From Lithospermum erythrorhizon (Eukaryota; Streptophyta; Magnoliopsida; Boraginales; Boraginaceae): 64,000 nt of DNA. This document shows, one piece after another, positions 45,747 to 61,274 of the stretch (positions are counted from its first letter, which is position 1; the number at the start of each line of letters is the position of its first letter). Where the stretch lies: contig JADFUC010001683.1 in assembly GCA_019722365.1 (NCBI GenBank), positions 1,860,001 through 1,924,000 on the forward strand, in the 5' to 3' direction. The translations under genes and the position numbers were made by a program. The notes under the pieces are model-generated. The model searched no databases, was not told the DNA's origin, and saw only the letters and a list, made by a program, of their open reading frames with translations.

Positions 45747-48700
45747 GCAGGCGGACTGCTTGAAGACTATTCTTGTCGATGCCTTCTGAGTAAATTTATG
45801 AATTGTTTATACTTAATTCAAGCCAGTTTTGTTGTACCCATATACCACATTTTACGTAGCATTGGATTTGTAGAGATGCACAATAAACATGGAAGCCTCA
45901 GAGGTAACTTGTTGTCATTTTTGTATCAGTTTTGATTGTTATCCTGGTCATTATTCATCCGTGGATGTACAGTTTCGTCGAACCCTTTTCCTTGATTCTG
46001 AACCTTTCATGATGTCGTGACAGCCTGATAGCGTTGGTTACTGTTTATTGATTTGGATCGAATTGTAATAAAAACTGAATAATATATTGTCAATAAAATT
46101 GTTACATACTCTCTCAGTCTCTCTGTTATTCACTTATTCTTGGTGATTTTTTAGTATGTGATACAAATGTTTCATCTATTCACTCTACTCGATGTTGCTG
46201 CTCCTGATTTCTTGCATTTTCCAACCCACACAAACTCCAATCTCCTTCCCCATCATTTCTTCTAGTTGTGTTCCTAATATATTATTTTCTTGATTCAGTG
46301 TGATGCCTATAAATCTGCATTTTCTTAGTGGGGAAGAACTAAGGTATTTTTCCAAGTTGGAGAGGCACTAGTGATCTTTATTTATTTTTTATCTGTTTGT
46401 AGTTGCCCTTAAATCTCTTGTCATTATGAATTCATTGATTGATTAAAATATTAAAAGGAGAATCACAAAAGTTGTGACTCAGTTATGAGATGTTTTAAAA
46501 GTTTAGCTGCACCAAGCCACCAAGTGCAATATTATTAATGCATGCTGCTCGGAGGGAGGTAGATAGATTAATGCATTCATCAAATGCAACAGATCTGATT
46601 GGTTGGGTACACTTTTACATTGTCCAACAAATTAAAAAAATTACTCCGTACAAGTTATTAATCTATAAATTTTGTTATTTCTCCATTACATGTTTAAATA
46701 ACATTAATTTATAAGGTATAAATAACCTCCATCAAAGAAATAAACAAAATGATCAATATATTTGATCAAGGATGGAAGATTAGAAATAGCTTCTAAAATG
46801 ACAAGCAAAGTGTTCTTCCACATTTTATGGACCACTTAAAGTTGCACCCTATAGTTTATTATACAAAAAATAAGCATTGACCAAAACATATGTACAAAAA
46901 CCATCCTTGTTTTTTATAGATAAATCATCCAAAATATCATTCGAAAAATATCCCCTTTTTTTATTTATAAATGACGCATTCATTGATAATAAAAATCATT
47001 CAAAACATCATTAGAATTAACATTTCATTAATAATAAATTAAATCTTCCGATTCCATTTTAGTTTAATTTAGATCATACTTAGGTGCACGAACCCAACCT
47101 AACATGGTCACTCCATCAAATTCCACTGTTTAGTTTTCCGTTCTCTTTGATAATTTAATGGTGGATATTTCTATTCAATTAATATTCGTTTTCATTCCTT
47201 TCTAAAAAACGTTAATAATGTTTGATGTCATCCACCTATGAAATATGAAAATTAAGTTTTCTAAAGTTTCATGACTTCATATATATATATATACATAGGC
47301 ATATACATACCTTGTCAAACAATTAAAAAAAAATATACCTTGTGAATGAAGGTAGAACAGTCAATGAATAAGTGCAATTAAAATAGAAAGAAACCCCACC
47401 GGATTATGAGCTCGTGACTGTGCAGGAGGATCACACAACATTGAAGATGGGAGTGTGGGTCACGTTGCTACCTTCAATGCCTCCCTCTAACTTTGTATAA
47501 TTTCCAGTTTTTTGTTTAATAATATAGGCAATTACACTCTACCTACCAAACAAGGCAATCCACTAAGACTATTAAAAATGTATTGAAAGGGACAAACCAT
47601 TCGGTACAAAATCCCCACATGCTAGCTTCCCACTATTTTCTTCAGAATTGCAATTATAATTATAAATGAATCGAGTCGAATTTGAACCGAATATATTTTA
47701 GTTATGTTGGGTAACTATTGGAGCCAACATATCACTTAAATTGTATCGAGCCTATGCTAGGTTAGTTATGTTGGGTAACTAACCCATACACATTACAATA
47801 TTACATAGTAGTAAACACGCAATGTAGTTCTAGAATTATTAATATATTAGTTCACAATCCTCCTACTTATAAAATTGAGACTTGTGTTTATTCCATTTCG
47901 CATTATTGATTACTATATTACTCTTATTATAATATTTCTATTGATGATTTTTTAAAGGACTCTTTAACAATTCAATAATTAATAAGTCCTAAATTTTGTT
48001 GCCAAAAAGTTCTATAACAATTCAAACATAGTTGAAGTTATCTACTCTCTTATAATATGCGCAATAATTTTACCACTTTCATACATATGTTAATTACCAT
48101 ATGTTTATTATCAATATTTTTGTCTAATTATATAAAAAATACTCAATATCTTTACCAACAAATAAAAGTGTTTGATATAATACTGTTTTTGATTTTTTTT
48201 TATCATAACAACAAGTAAAGTCTTGATATTATTCAATTTTGTGCAAATATTATCAAGTCAATCATCAATTAAAATATATTAAAATGAATGCATAGAATAA
48301 AATTAAATAGTATAACTACAAATAATACTACTAATCAATTATAAGCTGACAAGCTAACAATAAACAAATAACATAAACTACATAATGTGCATTCTTTTTA
48401 TTAAACATTAAAAATGAAGAGTATGGTAACAAAACTTTTAAACCTATTATTAAAAATTATATTTATTAAAAATTATAAGAGATCATATATAACTATGAAC
48501 AAATTAATTATAATATAAATTAAAGATAATTCATAAATTTACGTGAATCGATAATTATTTTATTTATTATCTCACTTAAATATTTCAAACATAAATAATG
48601 CATTAACGACCTATTTTACTTAATATCAACAAGTTGTATAATGTTAGTACCAACACCATCATTTTTTTCATCTAGTGTGATTCAACTCTCATAACTTCAT

Positions 48701-49400
48701 AATAAATTCCTCTTTGATTTCACAAATCTTTTTCGTAGTACTTTTGTCTTCTTCTTAACGCTGACCACTTCTAATCCAAATTAAATAATCCGTACACTAA
48801 CTTGGATCATGCACTAAACTTCCTCGTTATTTATTTACTACTTTTCTTACTCCCTTCGTCCCTAAATATTTTCTTCAATTTTTTATCTCATATATTTTTT
48901 CAATATTCCATCCATATAATATATTAATAAATATAGTGTTTCAAATTTAATTTGTTAACGTTATATTTTTATTCAAATCAAAATTATGTAAATCATTTAA
49001 AATATCATTGGAATCGACAAAGCTCATACGTGAGCTGCCTCAGATAAAAATTATGAGCTTACTATTTATAAACTGGGTTGTAATCAATTTAACACTACTA
49101 CTCTTAGTATGTCTACCTTGATGTTATAATTGTATTATCACTCCTCTCGTGCCCACCTCCGTTAAAGACATCTACCATTTATCCTATACGTAAAGCTCGC
49201 ATTACGATAACAGAGACAAAGTAAGTTTAAAGTTTCAACATTTTTACCGGTTTCGCCAACAAACATCAAATTTTATTAATTATCGAAAACAAATTCGACG
49301 ATATTTTAGTGACGAAGTATTGTAGTATTATCAATCCTTTTTATTTCACACTCCAAAAAACTGGTAATAAAAGAAGCAGCAGAAACAGCTTTGTTCTTCT
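45747..49400. other. Spacer between shikimate kinase and NEK genes
   Basis: The first few hundred bases are probably shikimate kinase 3' untranslated sequence. The rest is AT-rich, without gene-like frames. A 20-bp direct repeat (TTAGTTATGTTGGGTAACTA) occurs at 47698-47717 and 47762-47781. A single Stowaway-like end (TTACTCCCTTCGTCCC) lies at about 48849. The NEK promoter should be in the last 500 bases. Confidence 0.45.
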
Positions 49401-49609
49401 TCTTAAAGCTGCTCGCTAACTAACAACACTACTCTAAACGGCGTCGTTTTGTGTTGATATAAGTCAACGTTGGTCAAAATGCAGCTCATTATTTGAAGCT
49501 TTGAATTTTTTTAGTTTTAGGTGAATTTCCACATTTTTTTTAATTCAGATTTGAATTTCTTGCTTCATTTTCGTCAAAATGTTGCTGCATTTTCTGTTTT
49601 GGTGAGTTA

Positions 49610-50260
49610 TTTTGTTTGTATATATTAATGGTGTTATTTTGGTTGATTAATGTAATGTGTTTTGAATAATTGTATGAATTTTGTTTGATATTTTGCTTGA
49701 TTAATGTAGTGTTTTATATATTTCGATCATTTTTGTGAGTTTTGTGTGTTAATGGTGATATTATCCTTGATTCATACACTGTTTATGCATATTTGGATAT
49801 TTGTATGAATTTTGTTTGTTAATTGTTCTATTTTGCTTGATTGATGTACTGTTTGTGTATATTTGGATAATTATATGAATTTTATTTGTTAATCGTAATA
49901 TTTTGCCTGATTGTCGTACTGTTTGTGTGCATTTGGATATTCGTATTCATTTTGTTTTTTAATGTTGATATTTTGCTTGATTGATGTAGTGTTTGTGTAT
50001 AGTTGGATAATTGTTATTAGTGATATTTTGCTTGATTAACGTGCTGTTTTTTGTGGTTTTTTTCTATGATTGATGTTTTGTATATTTGGATAAGTGTACG
50101 AGTTTTGTTTGTTAATTGTGATATTATGCTTGATTGATGCATTGTTTGTATATATTGGATATTATGTTAATGGTGATATTTGGAGCGATCGATTCACTGT
50201 ATGTGTATATTTGGATTATTGTATGCATTTTGTCTGTGCCGGTGAATTTTGGAAATTTTG
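49610..50260. repeat. ~70-bp degenerate minisatellite in the NEK leader intron
   Basis: About nine imperfect units built on TTTTGCTTGATTGATGTACT, GTTTGTGTATATTTGGATAA, TTGTATGAATTTTGTTTGTT and AATGGTGATA. The TTGATT anchor falls at about 49642, 49695, 49765, 49835, 49905, 49975, 50030, 50128 and 50182, so four spacings are exactly 70. The outer units are shortened. It lies in the inferred leader intron: donor TTTTG|GTGAGT at about 49602, acceptor ACAACAG before 50744. Confidence 0.85.
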
Positions 50261-50743
50261 TCAGGTAATTTTGTAGCTGATTTCTAACGAATGCTTATGA
50301 TTTTGGAAAACCGGTTATGTTGAATTAATTAATTTTTGGAAGAACATATCAATTAGTTTTAGTTACTGATTTGTATTTACTGCAAATCATTTTAATTGAC
50401 AATTTTTTTTCGAGGTGAAGCTTTGACATAAATTAATTTTTATGTCCGATTGTAATTATAAAACTGTATTTCCATGATGAAGATGTAGGTAGTTTAGTGC
50501 ATAGATGCTTCATATATTTCTAGGATAAGTGATTTCAGTTGAGGTATCTTTTATTGGTGGTTTTTAGTTTAGATATGAGTATAACATTACCTTGAGTCTT
50601 ATTCTCTTTTTAAATCTTTTCTTCTCTCATCGATTTTATATAAATTTGTCTAGACTCAATTGCTATTTTCTTGCTTTGTATTAATGTTACAACAGTGCAA
50701 CAGTTGTAGGTTGAAGATATTTGAGAGGAAGAGATTGCATTAG

Positions 50744-55046
<4,303 letters not shown>

Positions 55047-55604
55047 CACTATGCATGTATACATTTTTTTGTTACACTTTGGAGATCATTAGCTCTTTAA
55101 AGAGGCGTAGAAGCTACTAATGTTAGATTGTATCTAGACTAGCTCCGGATTCAGTTCCTCGTTGTACTTCATTTCTCTCTTTTATTTTAAGTAAAGAACT
55201 TCTGATGTCTATCTGTCAATTGTCAACTTTAGAGATTATTCTTTCCTGACATTTCCCTTCCACCTTAATCTACTGCTCTTATGATTGCTTGTATTTTTAT
55301 TGACAGGGGCTCATGGATACCATTTTTTTAGTACTGATTTCTGCTGCATATGTTTTCCTTTCTGTTTCTGGAGAAAGGGAGCTTTGTCAATCAATGGTGG
55401 CAGAAGGAATACTTTGTCATCTGGTATTTCATTTGTCTTTAGTTGGTTGAAACACTTCGATGCAAAAAAAATTCAATGAGTCAAAACAAGTATTAGAACT
55501 TCTATAAAAGTTACATTATGGCAGAGCACTTGTCAACTGGATGGATGACCATACAGAGTGGTTGTACTGATTGTATCATCTCTGTCAACACATCCAAAAA
55601 CACT
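55047..55604. other. Tail-to-tail spacer of NEK and IQD genes
   Basis: 558 bases between two stop codons facing each other. Both 3' untranslated regions must lie here and may overlap. No separate gene seen. Confidence 0.5.
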
Positions 55605-56772
55605 CTATTGGTAGAGATTGACTGGCCATGGGTGTTGCCTTTTGTTATCTACTAAATCCATGGCATATTCTTTCCCACCAGCCTGTTCGGTGCCCCGTGC
55701 AGGCCTCTGCTTTGGTTCACTTTTTGACCTGGCTTTTGATTTTGCTTTTGATGACTCTGTATTGGACATGTATGCTGGGACAAATTGGGAGTCTGCTAAT
55801 GCATATGAATCCTCTATGTAGGGTTGTGCAAATGGTAATGTTGTTTGCGTAGTGTTAATGTCTTCTTGCTTGTGCTGATACATTCTATTTGACTCTTTAT
55901 AGAGCTCTGGGCTACTCTGACTGGCAAGCCAAGTTGATGGAGTTTCATTTATCTGCTGCAGCTTTGAGAATGAACGACGACCCGAACGATCATATATCTT
56001 GCCAAAATTGTAAGAATCTTTTCTTCTTTGAGCTTGTGGCCGGCCTATGCGTCTACTTCTGCTGTTAATGGTTTCCAAATCTAGATAATTCTGTAACGAC
56101 TTGCGATGATTAAATCTATGTCCGTATACAAATTGGGATTCTTCATTTAGATGGACTCTTTGAATGCGAGCTCTTATCTGAATTGACATCAAAGCTTGCA
56201 TCCTTTTGATCATTGCTGATGTTTGTTTTCTTACAAGGTAACCTCTCACTACTGCTTGTATCTTCACCAACCCCTTCAAAGCACGAAGCGCTTTCCTTGC
56301 CTGCAAGTGTTCCAATCTGTTAGGTTTTAAACATTCAAACTTACAGTCAATATGTCGTTACTACTGGTCAACTACTACCACATACCAAATAAGAGCGGAA
56401 GATGGACTGTATTTTGGTAGCTGCTGCACCTCCCTGCATTCTTGTCGCACGTGATTCTGTTGGTGCAAGTGTTCCAATAGCTCCATTTCTCTGTGTTCCT
56501 GAAACGATGGTGCGTATTCGCTCAACATCGCAGTCCTGTAAAGTTTGTTTCACCAGTAGGGTATCAAATGATCTACTTCTCCTGTGATTTATGCTAATAT
56601 CTGGACTTGTAAATGATTTCTTGAAGCTCCATCTCCTCTTCTCTTGAGGAGCTTTAGGTAAAACATTTAAATCTCTTAAACTTCCTGCAGAAAGCAGTAA
56701 TCTATCAATTTTCTTGTGCTTCTCTCTGTTTCCTAGTAGAAAGCTTCTGATCCATCTACTTGCCTTACCCAT
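55605..56772 (-). CDS. IQD: IQ67-domain (IQD) calmodulin-binding protein
   Basis: IQD proteins bind calmodulin and tether it to microtubules, membranes or the nucleus. Two exons, 56772-56386 and 56300-55605; 360 aa. Starts MGKASRWIRSFLLG, the usual IQD opening. The IQ67 domain is about residues 115-180: KIQSIFRSYL|ARKALRALKG, then KIQAVVRGYLVRKQ and SIQIRARIQ, giving three IQ motifs. The intron between the first and second parts is phase 0, at the position conserved in the family. A motif ETPSTWLASQSSPELYKES and a basic KAKSKARSKSEPKQRP stretch follow near the C terminus. The ATG nine codons upstream is not used because MGK is the family start. Confidence 0.92.
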
Positions 56773-57823
56773 GGTAGTTTTTTGGGTTAATTTTCTCAAA
56801 TTTCTTCACAAATATGTTTCTGATGTAGCTTTTGACATTATATTTTTGAATGCTATAATATATATAGATAGTGATGAGTTGTAGTAATGTGTTTTTTTCT
56901 GATTGTTGGCATTCAGAAATTGTTGATTTCTTCTTAGGCCTGCCTAAAATTGCCTTATAATTTGCCATTTGCCAACATTGAAGAGGTTGGAGTAAATGAA
57001 CCTTTTTGTATCTCTATTTTCGATTTCTTCTTTTGAGATTACAATTTACATGTAGCAGAGTTTATCTCATTCTATGTCTCAAATGTATGCGACATATTCT
57101 AATTAATTACGTGGAAAGTTAATTCCCTAATTTATGGAATTTTTATATTGAATCAAAACATTTGACATCCTCCTATTTTTATATCAGGCACGAGGACATA
57201 TATTGGAACATTTAGACTACATGGCAGTCCCTTCATCTCAGAAATGATTCTCAACTAACCATGAATATTCGAATCCATAACATCCAGGTTAGATTTGGTA
57301 AGGCCTTACTCTATTAAGTATAAAGTTGAATTGAGGATATATAGACGCTTTATGGAAACTTCATTGACTTATTTATGGTTCTTGGTTAGTTGTTAACTAT
57401 TCATAATTCATGTATCCATCTGCATTAATTAAACAGTGAATTCTTTTTTGTCACATAGACTTACTATGTTGTCCAAAATAATTCAACCACGCAATCATCT
57501 ATTAGTTACATGTAAAGATTATGTATTTGTCATTGTAAAGATTTTAACTCATAATTTCACCATCTATTAGTTAAACGTTACGAGACGACTTCTTGTCTAG
57601 AAACTGACCTAGAAGATACTAAGAACTTGAATAGTGAAAAAATAACACAACTATGGTTAGAAAATACATATGGAAGATAACACGCACGCATTATTTCACA
57701 AAGCTTTACAAGGCATGTTTCTTGGGAAAATATGGTATGTGAGGTTTGCACATTCTTGCTTCATTTATATGTTTCGTCCTAAGTTTTTTTAGTCACCTAA
57801 GTGTATCACCTACATATGTAGTG
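56773..57823. other. IQD upstream region
   Basis: AT-rich; should hold the IQD promoter. No gene-like frame or RNA gene seen. Confidence 0.45.
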
Positions 57824-58075
57824 TAGGGGTGTGTATAAAATCCGAAACCGATCGGAACCGATCAAATCGAACCGAGATAATTGAAATTTTTGGAATCGAT
57901 CGGAACCGAACCGATTTAGGTTCGGCTTCGGAGAGAACTGAACTAATTTAGGTTCGGCCTTTGAAATAACCGAACCGAACCGAATTCTAAATTTTATGTA
58001 GATTTTTCAATTTTCATTTATTATCCTTTTCAAGATCTTGTGATATTTGCATATGTATATTTTAAGAAAGGGAAT

Positions 58076-59462
58076 TGTTATAGTATAGACGATTGGGCAT
58101 TAAGCCCGGTTCAAGTATTATTAGGTTTAGTTTAGTGTTACTCTACATCCTCTATAAATAAATACATTATTGTAATTTATATTCAAGTCATTTAATATAA
58201 TATTTACATTACTCTAGCATTCTACATGGTATCGAGAGCATAAGAGCCTGAAATTAATTTTCGCTGCCCTGATGAGTTTTCTACTATGTGATACTCACCG
58301 GTAGGATTTCGTTTATTTATTTATTTTTTCCTTCAAATATCTATATATAATATATATTGATCAGTTGTAATCGAACTATGAAGTTTTTTTTTATATATGG
58401 TCGAGGCGATCCAACCTCTTTGATTGACGAGATTGATGTCAATAAAAAGTAGTACGCTTCTGTGTTGATTAGATTATTGATGAAGTTGCCGAAGTATTCC
58501 GTAATATACTCATACTACTAGTTTGAAGTTGATTATGACATATTTATGGAATAGGAGCAGTGTTGCTCTTTTTTCTTGTTCCTTGTTCGTGTTCAGCATG
58601 GATATCTCTATTTTGAGGTTTTGGAGTTTGAAAGATTTGCACTCTAAATTGTTTCGGTATGTACGATTCTTGGTACTTTATTGGTACGATGCAGTGTCAT
58701 TGATATTTTATTGTTTTCTTTTTCGGCGAAGTGTCATACCGCCGATGAATCAAACCTTTGATTATTGTTTCTCCATTATTCTTTGAGTGGGCGTTGCTAT
58801 CAACGATCCAAATTATTGGTTGATGAAAGTCTTGTCAATGACATTCATCTGTAGTTGATGAAAGTCTTGCCAATGACATTCATCTGCAAAAGTGATTTGG
58901 TTTTTGCAATATTATTACATCTTTTGACGAGGTCCGAAAAGAATGGCGTTCCTCGTTCATCTTGAAGTTTGAAGGGTTCGAAAAGAAAGGCGTTCCCTTG
59001 TGTTGAAGTCTGGCAGGTTCGAAAAGAATGACGTTCCTGACAACTATTGGTTTTTCTTTTCCGGCGAATTATCATGCCGCCGATGTTTTGGTTTTCCGAC
59101 GACGTCTTTCCGTCCCGTTTGTTTCTTCCAGTTGATCAAGTCTTCCCCTCCAATTTGAGGGAGGGAGTTCGGTTCCAGTTGACTCGTGACGTTATTGATG
59201 ATTTATGGTTTTATTATTATTATTACTATTACTATTACTATTATTATTGTTGTTGCAAACTCATGGAAATTCTATCAAATTACCATGAGTTTGAGGAAGG
59301 GTGTTAGAGTATAGAGGATTGGGCATTAAACCCAGTCCAAGTATTATTAGGTTTAGTTTAGTGTCTTGGAGGCTACTCTACCACCTCTATAAATAGACAC
59401 ATTATTGTAATTTATATTCAACTCATTCAATATAATATTTACATTACTCTAACATTCTCTAT
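58076..59462 (+). mobile_element. Small non-autonomous LTR retroelement (TRIM/LARD-like)
   Basis: Two LTRs, 58076-58226 (151 bp) and about 59302-59462, both starting TGTTA and containing GATTGGGCATTAA, AAGTATTATTAGGTTTAG and TATAAATA. The first ends TCTACA. Directly after it lies TGGTATCGAGAGC, close to the primer-binding site for initiator tRNA-Met. GAGGAAGGG just before the second LTR is a purine tract. The 1.07-kb interior has no gag or pol. 5-bp flanks are GGAAT and about TGAAT. The LTRs differ by several changes plus a 10-bp insertion, so insertion is not recent. Confidence 0.8.
59211..59255. repeat. (TAT/TAC)n microsatellite
   Basis: Mixed TTA and CTA trinucleotide units, ending in TTGTTG units, inside the LTR element. 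Confidence 0.85.
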
Positions 59463-59863
59463 ATGAATTAATATTTAACTTTGTTCATTATTGGTATAAT
59501 GAAATAAAATATATATAAATCTTTCTAAAACTAATAATATAGGGAATACAAAGATATGTAAAAATAGTGATATTGTGTATTGAATGTGTATGTAGATTGT
59601 ATAATTAATCTTAAAAGGAGTTCATTGAAATTACAAGGATTAAATCTAGTTTAAGGACTTAATTTTGAGTTCAAGACGATATGCTAAAAAATGTCTCAAA
59701 ACCGAAATTTAACCGAAACCGAACCGGAACCGATGGGAACCGATAGGATTGGAACCGATCGGAACCGAACCGATTTAGGTTCGACCTTTGAGAGAACCGA
59801 TGAAATAGGTTCGGTTCTAATTTTGGCTCAAAACCGAACCGAACCGAACCGTTGGAACCCCTA

Positions 59864-61096
59864 TCTATATGTGTCAGGCAACATATTGGTTGTTCATGGT
59901 TGATCTTAGCTTCAATATATACAATGTGGTTAACTGGTTACTCGTCTTCTTGGATACCTCTTCTGTGATGAGTTGTTAGTTTGTTATGAAGTTTGCAAGT
60001 TAGTCATTAGTAAAATAAAGTTGTACTCACTACCATTTTATTTAGGGGAAAATCTCTGTTCATCATGATTAAGACAGGCTACTAATTAGTCATTAAACGG
60101 GAATGGTAGCATTTAATTTAATTAGAGGGATCTTCCCCACAAGTCCACAACGTGATTTAAACAGTCCACTAATTAATGCTCACTAATAAAATGGCTACTT
60201 GTGGTTTGGCAGTAATGCTTAAATCCAAGAAAAAATCAACAATGCCACTCATTCAATAATGCATTGTACTTTCTCTAGTGAAGGCTTCCAGTTGTCGCTC
60301 AAATTTAGTTTGACTTCTTATTTTATACGGAGTAGTGCATTATTACTAAACAAAACACTGTACAAGTACAAAGGACTATTTTTTATATATTGAGATCTGT
60401 TTCCATTAACACAATATTTAAGTATTTTCATTAAGAGAAAAGGCTTCCATTCTAAGAAAATTACTAGTTTATGTTAAATTTAGAGGGTCGATTTTTTAAA
60501 TAAATTATCTAATAATCAATGAAAAATAAATCAAATTATCATAAATACATTAGTCTGCACGGACATGGTCTAATCATAAAGACACCGCAAGATGAGATTC
60601 CAAATATTGAGGTTGAAATCTTGGCAGAGTGATCCCCTCATTTCGTGACATGACCCACAAACTATTGGGGTGTGAAGTGTGGGAGTCTAGGCTCGTAAAA
60701 AAATCTGCAAATTTGATTTGGTTCGATGTAGTCTCATTCGAGATCGAATCTTATTTTTCAATTCTATCGGATTCAAATCAAAGGCTTCAGTTCGAATATA
60801 TACTTTCATAACAATAAATTATAATTTATTTTTATTATTTTATCATGAAAATTCGAATTTTCCGTCGTTTATCTCATCTACTATTGCTTTGAAGCCGACA
60901 ACATAGGTGTTCTTTATTCAGATTTCAGACAGCTAGTGGTCCTTTCTCATCTTTTGATTAATGTTTGATTGTCTCTTTCCTTGAATCTGCACACTCTCCT
61001 TTTGACTCCAACCAAATCTTGAAACCCTTTTTCTTTTGCAGAACGTTGCTTCAAAAATCTCTGCTTTATTGCTCTGTTTTTGCTTCTTCTTCAATC
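59864..61096. other. HIPP upstream spacer
   Basis: AT-rich. A possible SINE relic sits at about 60558-60660 (TGGTCTAATCATAAAG as A box, GAGGTTGAAATCTTGG as B box, plus strand). The last few hundred bases are CT-rich and promoter-like. A possible TATA box (TTTATATATG) lies at about 61097-61106. No other gene seen. Confidence 0.45.
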
Positions 61097-61274
61097 TTTA
61101 TATATGAAAGCTTAAAGCTTTAATTTTCACTCTTCATTTTCACATCTCTTTTGTTTGCTTTCTTGTTTTTTTGTTCTTTCAAAGAGACCCCACCACAAAG
61201 AAAAATAGTTTGGTAGTAGAAATTTCTTATTCTTTGCTTTTGCAGTCCTTCACTTATATTCTGGAACAACAAAT

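Larger units (their letters stand above)
57824..59863. mobile_element. AACCGA-rich element, possibly hAT-type, carrying a nested LTR element
   Basis: Begins TAGGGGTGTGTATAAAATCC and ends GTTGGAACCCCTA, so the outer 7 bases are inverted (TAGGGGT). Both arms (57838-57990 and 59698-59860) are made of imperfect AACCGA/GAACCG units and share a 28-bp identical run (57897-57924 and 59756-59783). The terminus resembles the TAGGGGTG ends of plant hAT-like elements, but no clean 8-bp target duplication could be matched. Superfamily uncertain. Confidence 0.55.

Noticed and set aside
47698..47781. Pair of 20-bp repeats as transposon target duplication
   Set aside because: Only 44 bases lie between the copies, with no terminal repeats; more likely a small local duplication.
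49610..50260. CRISPR-like array
   Set aside because: Units are contiguous and degenerate with no unique spacers, and the host is a plant nuclear genome.
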